Shown piece after piece: positions 62,053-64,000 of a DNA stretch of 64,000 nt (position 1 is its first letter; every line of letters starts with the position of its first letter). The notes under the pieces were generated by a model. That model made no database searches. It was not told the DNA's origin and worked only from the letters and a program-made list of their open reading frames with translations. The translations under genes were made by a program, and so were the position numbers. Origin of the DNA: Paenibacillus agri. Lineage in GTDB: Bacteria; Bacillota; Bacilli; Paenibacillales; Paenibacillaceae. The stretch covers positions 99,794-163,793 of the forward strand of contig NZ_JABWCS010000207.1 of assembly GCF_013359945.1 (NCBI RefSeq), in the 5' to 3' direction.

Positions 62053-62466
62053 ATGGATGAATTGATTAATAATCTGATTAAAAAATATAAGACCAACTGC
62101 CCCTTTGAAATTTCCAGAGCACTTGGTATTCACATTCGTTTTATGAATCTGGGGACAGGTACGAAGGGATTATATTATCGAAAATTAAGAAGAAGATTTA
62201 TCGTCATTCATAATGAACTGCCTGTAGAATGGCAGCGATTCGTTTGTGCGCATGAACTGGGGCATGATCGGCTTCACAAAGGTATTAACCGTTTTTTCCT
62301 GGAAGAGAACTCTTACTTCGCCCCTGGTAAGCTGGAGAGGCAGGCGAATGCCTTTGCGATCCAACTGCTGACGGCCAATACTGCGCCAGAACAGGACGAA
62401 TCACATCAAGGCTACTACCAGAGATTAGGGATCCCACCGGAGGTACGACTATTTTTGCAGGATTAA
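62053..62466 (+). CDS. ImmA/IrrE-family metalloprotease
   Basis: About 137 residues. The zinc motif HELGH is seen in VCAHELGHDRLHKG, with the downstream Glu in KLERQANAFAIQLL. N-terminal DELINNLIKKYKTNCPFEIS matches the family. Such proteases inactivate a partner XRE repressor, here the gene just upstream. The start ATG at 62053 has AGGTGA upstream; a GTG at 62044 is also open. After the stop, 62467-62686 holds direct repeats of TTTAGGCTTG type and no gene. Confidence 0.9.
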   Translation: MDELINNLIKKYKTNCPFEISRALGIHIRFMNLGTGTKGLYYRKLRRRFIVIHNELPVEWQRFVCAHELGHDRLHKGINRFFLEENSYFAPGKLERQANAFAIQLLTANTAPEQDESHQGYYQRLGIPPEVRLFLQD

Positions 62467-62686
62467 TTAGAATGTACACTTCGTCATCCCCATCTACCAG
62501 TCAATTACATAGATCTGTCCTGCCGATCAGATGATTGATAATTCAGCTTAACTGTATAACTTTGCAACCTCCAAGCTTGTTTAAGCTTCTTTAGGCTTGT
62601 TTAGGCTTCGTTTTTTTACTTCTCTAAGCTTTTTCATAGTTGCAGTAATTATGCACACCTCTCGTGATTAGCAAAAGTTAAACAAC

Positions 62687-62711
62687 AAAAAAACTCTTAC
62701 CAGAGTAAGAG
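62687..62711 (-). terminator. Terminator of the rRNA/tRNA operon
   Basis: CTCTTAC/GTAAGAG arms followed by seven Ts on the minus strand, 18 bp past the last tRNA gene. Confidence 0.8.
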
Positions 62712-62728
62712 TAATTAGCAATTAAGTA

Positions 62729-62802
62729 TCGGGATGACACGATTTGAACATGCGACCCCCTGGTCCCAAACCAGGTGCTCTACCAAGCTGAGCTACATCC
62801 CG
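62729..62802 (-). tRNA. tRNA-Pro (TGG), copy 2
   Basis: Full cloverleaf; anticodon TGG in the loop CTGGTTTGGGACCAG. No encoded CCA. Identical to the copy at 62904-62977. Confidence 0.95.
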
Positions 62803-62816
62803 AAAGTATAAGATTA

Positions 62817-62890
62817 TGGAGCGGGTGATGGGAATCGAACCCACGCTATCAGCTTGGAAGGCTGAAGTTCTACCATTGAACTACACCCGC
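62817..62890 (-). tRNA. tRNA-Gly (TCC)
   Basis: Acceptor arms GCGGGTG/CACCCGC, anticodon TCC in CAGCCTTCCAAGCTG, TCC A tail with encoded CCA. Confidence 0.95.
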
Positions 62891-62903
62891 AAAAAATTTA
62901 AAA

Positions 62904-62977
62904 TCGGGATGACACGATTTGAACATGCGACCCCCTGGTCCCAAACCAGGTGCTCTACCAAGCTGAGCTACATCCCG
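62904..62977 (-). tRNA. tRNA-Pro (TGG), copy 1
   Basis: Same 74-base sequence as 62729-62802; anticodon TGG; no encoded CCA. Confidence 0.95.
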
Positions 62978-62988
62978 ATAATATAAAA

Positions 62989-63065
62989 TGGCGCGCCCTG
63001 AGAGATTCGAACTCCCGGCCTTTTGATTCGTAGTCAAACGCTCTATCCAGCTGAGCTAAGGGCGC
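62989..63065 (-). tRNA. tRNA-Arg (ACG)
   Basis: Arms GCGCCCT/AGGGCGC, anticodon ACG in TTGACTACGAATCAA, encoded CCA. The A34 is expected to be edited to inosine. Confidence 0.95.
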
Positions 63066-63072
63066 AAAATTA

Positions 63073-63147
63073 TGGAGCGGACGACGGGAATCGAACCCGC
63101 GACCCTCGCCTTGGCAAGGCGATGCTCTACCGCTGAGCCACGTCCGC
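63073..63147 (-). tRNA. tRNA-Gly (GCC)
   Basis: Arms GCGGACG/CGTCCGC, anticodon GCC in CGCCTTGCCAAGGCG, encoded CCA. Confidence 0.95.
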
Positions 63148-63152
63148 ATAAG

Positions 63153-63236
63153 TGGTGCGCGTGAAGGGACTTGAACCCCCACGTCGTTAAACGCCAGATC
63201 CTAAGTCTGGTGCGTCTGCCATTCCGCCACACGCGC
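63153..63236 (-). tRNA. tRNA-Leu (TAG)
   Basis: 84 bases with the long variable arm of class II tRNAs; anticodon TAG in CCAGACTTAGGATCTGG; encoded CCA. Confidence 0.95.
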
Positions 63237-63252
63237 ATAATACTAATAAAAG

Positions 63253-63325
63253 TGAGCCATGAAGGACTCGAACCTTCGACACCCTGATTAAAAGTCAGGT
63301 GCTCTACCAACTGAGCTAATGGCTC
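63253..63325 (-). tRNA. tRNA-Lys (TTT)
   Basis: Arms GAGCCAT/ATGGCTC, anticodon TTT in CTGACTTTTAATCAG, no encoded CCA. Confidence 0.95.
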
Positions 63326-63394
63326 ATAAGTCAGGTGCATCCGATGAATACTCGGACTTTCACCAAAGCTTAACTTCACTCGTTTAGAGTGAAA

Positions 63395-63469
63395 TGGCTG
63401 GGGATATAGGATTCGAACCTATGCATGACGGAGTCAAAGTCCGTTGCCTTACCGCTTGGCTAATCCCCA
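63395..63469 (-). tRNA. tRNA-Gln (TTG)
   Basis: Arms TGGGGAT/ATCCCCA, anticodon TTG in CGGACTTTGACTCCG, encoded CCA. The gap to tRNA-Lys holds a short hairpin only. Confidence 0.95.
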
Positions 63470-63521
63470 TTAATGGATACCTATATATTATCCAATATCT
63501 CCTCAGTTATGAAGACGATAA

Positions 63522-63597
63522 TGGTGGAGGCTGAGGGGATCGAACCCCCGACCCTCTGCTTGTAAGGCAGATGCTCTCCCAGCTGAGCTAAGCCTCC
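63522..63597 (-). tRNA. tRNA-Val (TAC)
   Basis: Arms GGAGGCT/AGCCTCC, anticodon TAC in CTGCCTTACAAGCAG, encoded CCA. Confidence 0.95.
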
Positions 63598-63638
63598 ATA
63601 TGTATAGTAACCCTTGATGGGTAACGATAAGTAAAAAT

Positions 63639-63713
63639 TGGTGACCCGTAGGGGATTCGAACCCCTGTTACCTCCGTGAAAGGGAGGTGTCTTAACCCCT
63701 TGACCAACGGGCC
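63639..63713 (-). tRNA. tRNA-Glu (TTC)
   Basis: Arms GGCCCGT/ACGGGTC, anticodon TTC in CCTCCCTTTCACGGAGG, encoded CCA. Confidence 0.95.
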
Positions 63714-63722
63714 TTAAACTTG

Positions 63723-63798
63723 TGGAGCTCTCAACCGGATTCGAACCGGTGACCTCTTCCTTACCATGGAAGCACTCTACCTACTGAGCTATGAGAGC
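63723..63798 (-). tRNA. tRNA-Thr (GGT)
   Basis: Arms GCTCTCA/TGAGAGC, loop ATGGTAA with anticodon GGT in CTTCCATGGTAAGGAAG, encoded CCA. Confidence 0.93.
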
Positions 63799-63799
63799 A

Positions 63800-63875
63800 T
63801 GGCTCCCCGAACAGGACTCGAACCTGTGACAACTCGATTAACAGTCGAGTGCTCTACCAACTGAGCTATCAGGGA
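63800..63875 (-). tRNA. tRNA-Asn (GTT)
   Basis: Arms TCCCTGA/TCGGGGA, anticodon GTT in CTCGACTGTTAATCGAG, encoded CCA. First tRNA after the 5S gene. Confidence 0.95.
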
Positions 63876-63880
63876 ATACT

Positions 63881-63997
63881 GCTTGGCGGCGTCCTACTCT
63901 CCCAGGACCCTTCGGTCCAAGTACCATCGGCGCTGGAGGGCTTAACGGTCGTGTTCGGGATGGGTACGCGTGGAACCCCTCCGCCATCGCCACCAAA
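63881..63997 (-). rRNA. rrf: 5S ribosomal RNA
   Basis: About 117 bases, starting TTTGGTGGCGATGGCGGAGG and ending CGCCGCCAAGC, with the conserved CCCATCCCGAACACG loop. Complete at both ends as far as can be judged. 23S and 16S are expected to the right of the window, making an rrn operon that ends in the tRNA array. Confidence 0.95.
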
Positions 63998-64000
63998 CGG

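Noticed and set aside
45540..62466. Reading the tail cluster as a complete prophage
   Set aside because: No integrase, terminase, portal or capsid gene is present, and both sides are housekeeping genes.
62955..63379. Two ORFs across the tRNA array
   Set aside because: They translate tRNA genes (SRAP/SSAW-type repeats) and are artefacts.

Overview
The window is from a low-GC Gram-positive bacterium of the Bacillales, most likely Paenibacillus or a close relative. The grounds are a sigW-rsiW-cdaA-cdaR-glmM-glmS cluster with a glmS ribozyme, strong AGGAGG-type ribosome binding sites, PBSX/xkd-type tail genes, and a 5S rRNA followed by a dense tRNA array. Genus is inferred from gene content and style, not from a database match.

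Layout. (1) 1-12.4 kb is a patchwork of small accessory genes, several of them broken: an SDR oxidoreductase fragment, an OsmC pseudogene, an arsR-arsD-arsA operon without a pump gene, a GyrI-like pseudogene, a methyltransferase, a GNAT, small membrane proteins, a Nudix hydrolase, and a MerR-controlled MBL plus aldo/keto reductase pair whose reductase has an in-frame stop. (2) 13334-28149 is a Tn7-like element in attTn7, 24 bp past the glmS stop codon. It has matching termini, three spaced repeats at the left end and four 20-bp repeats at the right end, but no tnsA, tnsB or tnsC. Only a 5'-truncated tnsD remains. Its cargo is a defence island: a large SIR2 protein, an ATPase/effector pair, Gabija (gajA-gajB), an AlbA_2 protein, a DUF4917/SIR2-like protein and an unknown two-gene membrane module. 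A second family of end-like repeats suggests repeated insertion at the same site. (3) 28.2-36 kb holds the cell-wall precursor, c-di-AMP and envelope-stress genes. (4) 36-45.5 kb holds ppc, a LysR regulator, and an ABC importer operon ending in an MBL-fold hydrolase. (5) 45.5-62.5 kb is a contractile-tail cluster with sheath, tube, tape measure, baseplate, fibres, lysis genes, ArpU activator and XRE/ImmA regulators. It has no terminase, portal, capsid or integrase, so it looks like an R-type tailocin rather than a prophage. (6) 62.7-64 kb holds twelve tRNA genes and a 5S rRNA gene, all on the minus strand.

How the parts work together. GlmM and GlmS make amino-sugar precursors of peptidoglycan. 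CdaA makes c-di-AMP under CdaR control, and SigW/RsiW senses envelope stress. The conserved 3' end of glmS is the landing pad for Tn7-like elements, which have loaded this locus with anti-phage genes. The element's right end also carries a strong hairpin that can terminate glmS transcription. The tail cluster has its own repressor/protease switch and lysis cassette, and so can act as a self-contained killing particle.

Limits. All assignments come from reading the sequence and from knowledge of the families; no searches were run. Start codons were moved to ATGs with good ribosome binding sites where this was clear.
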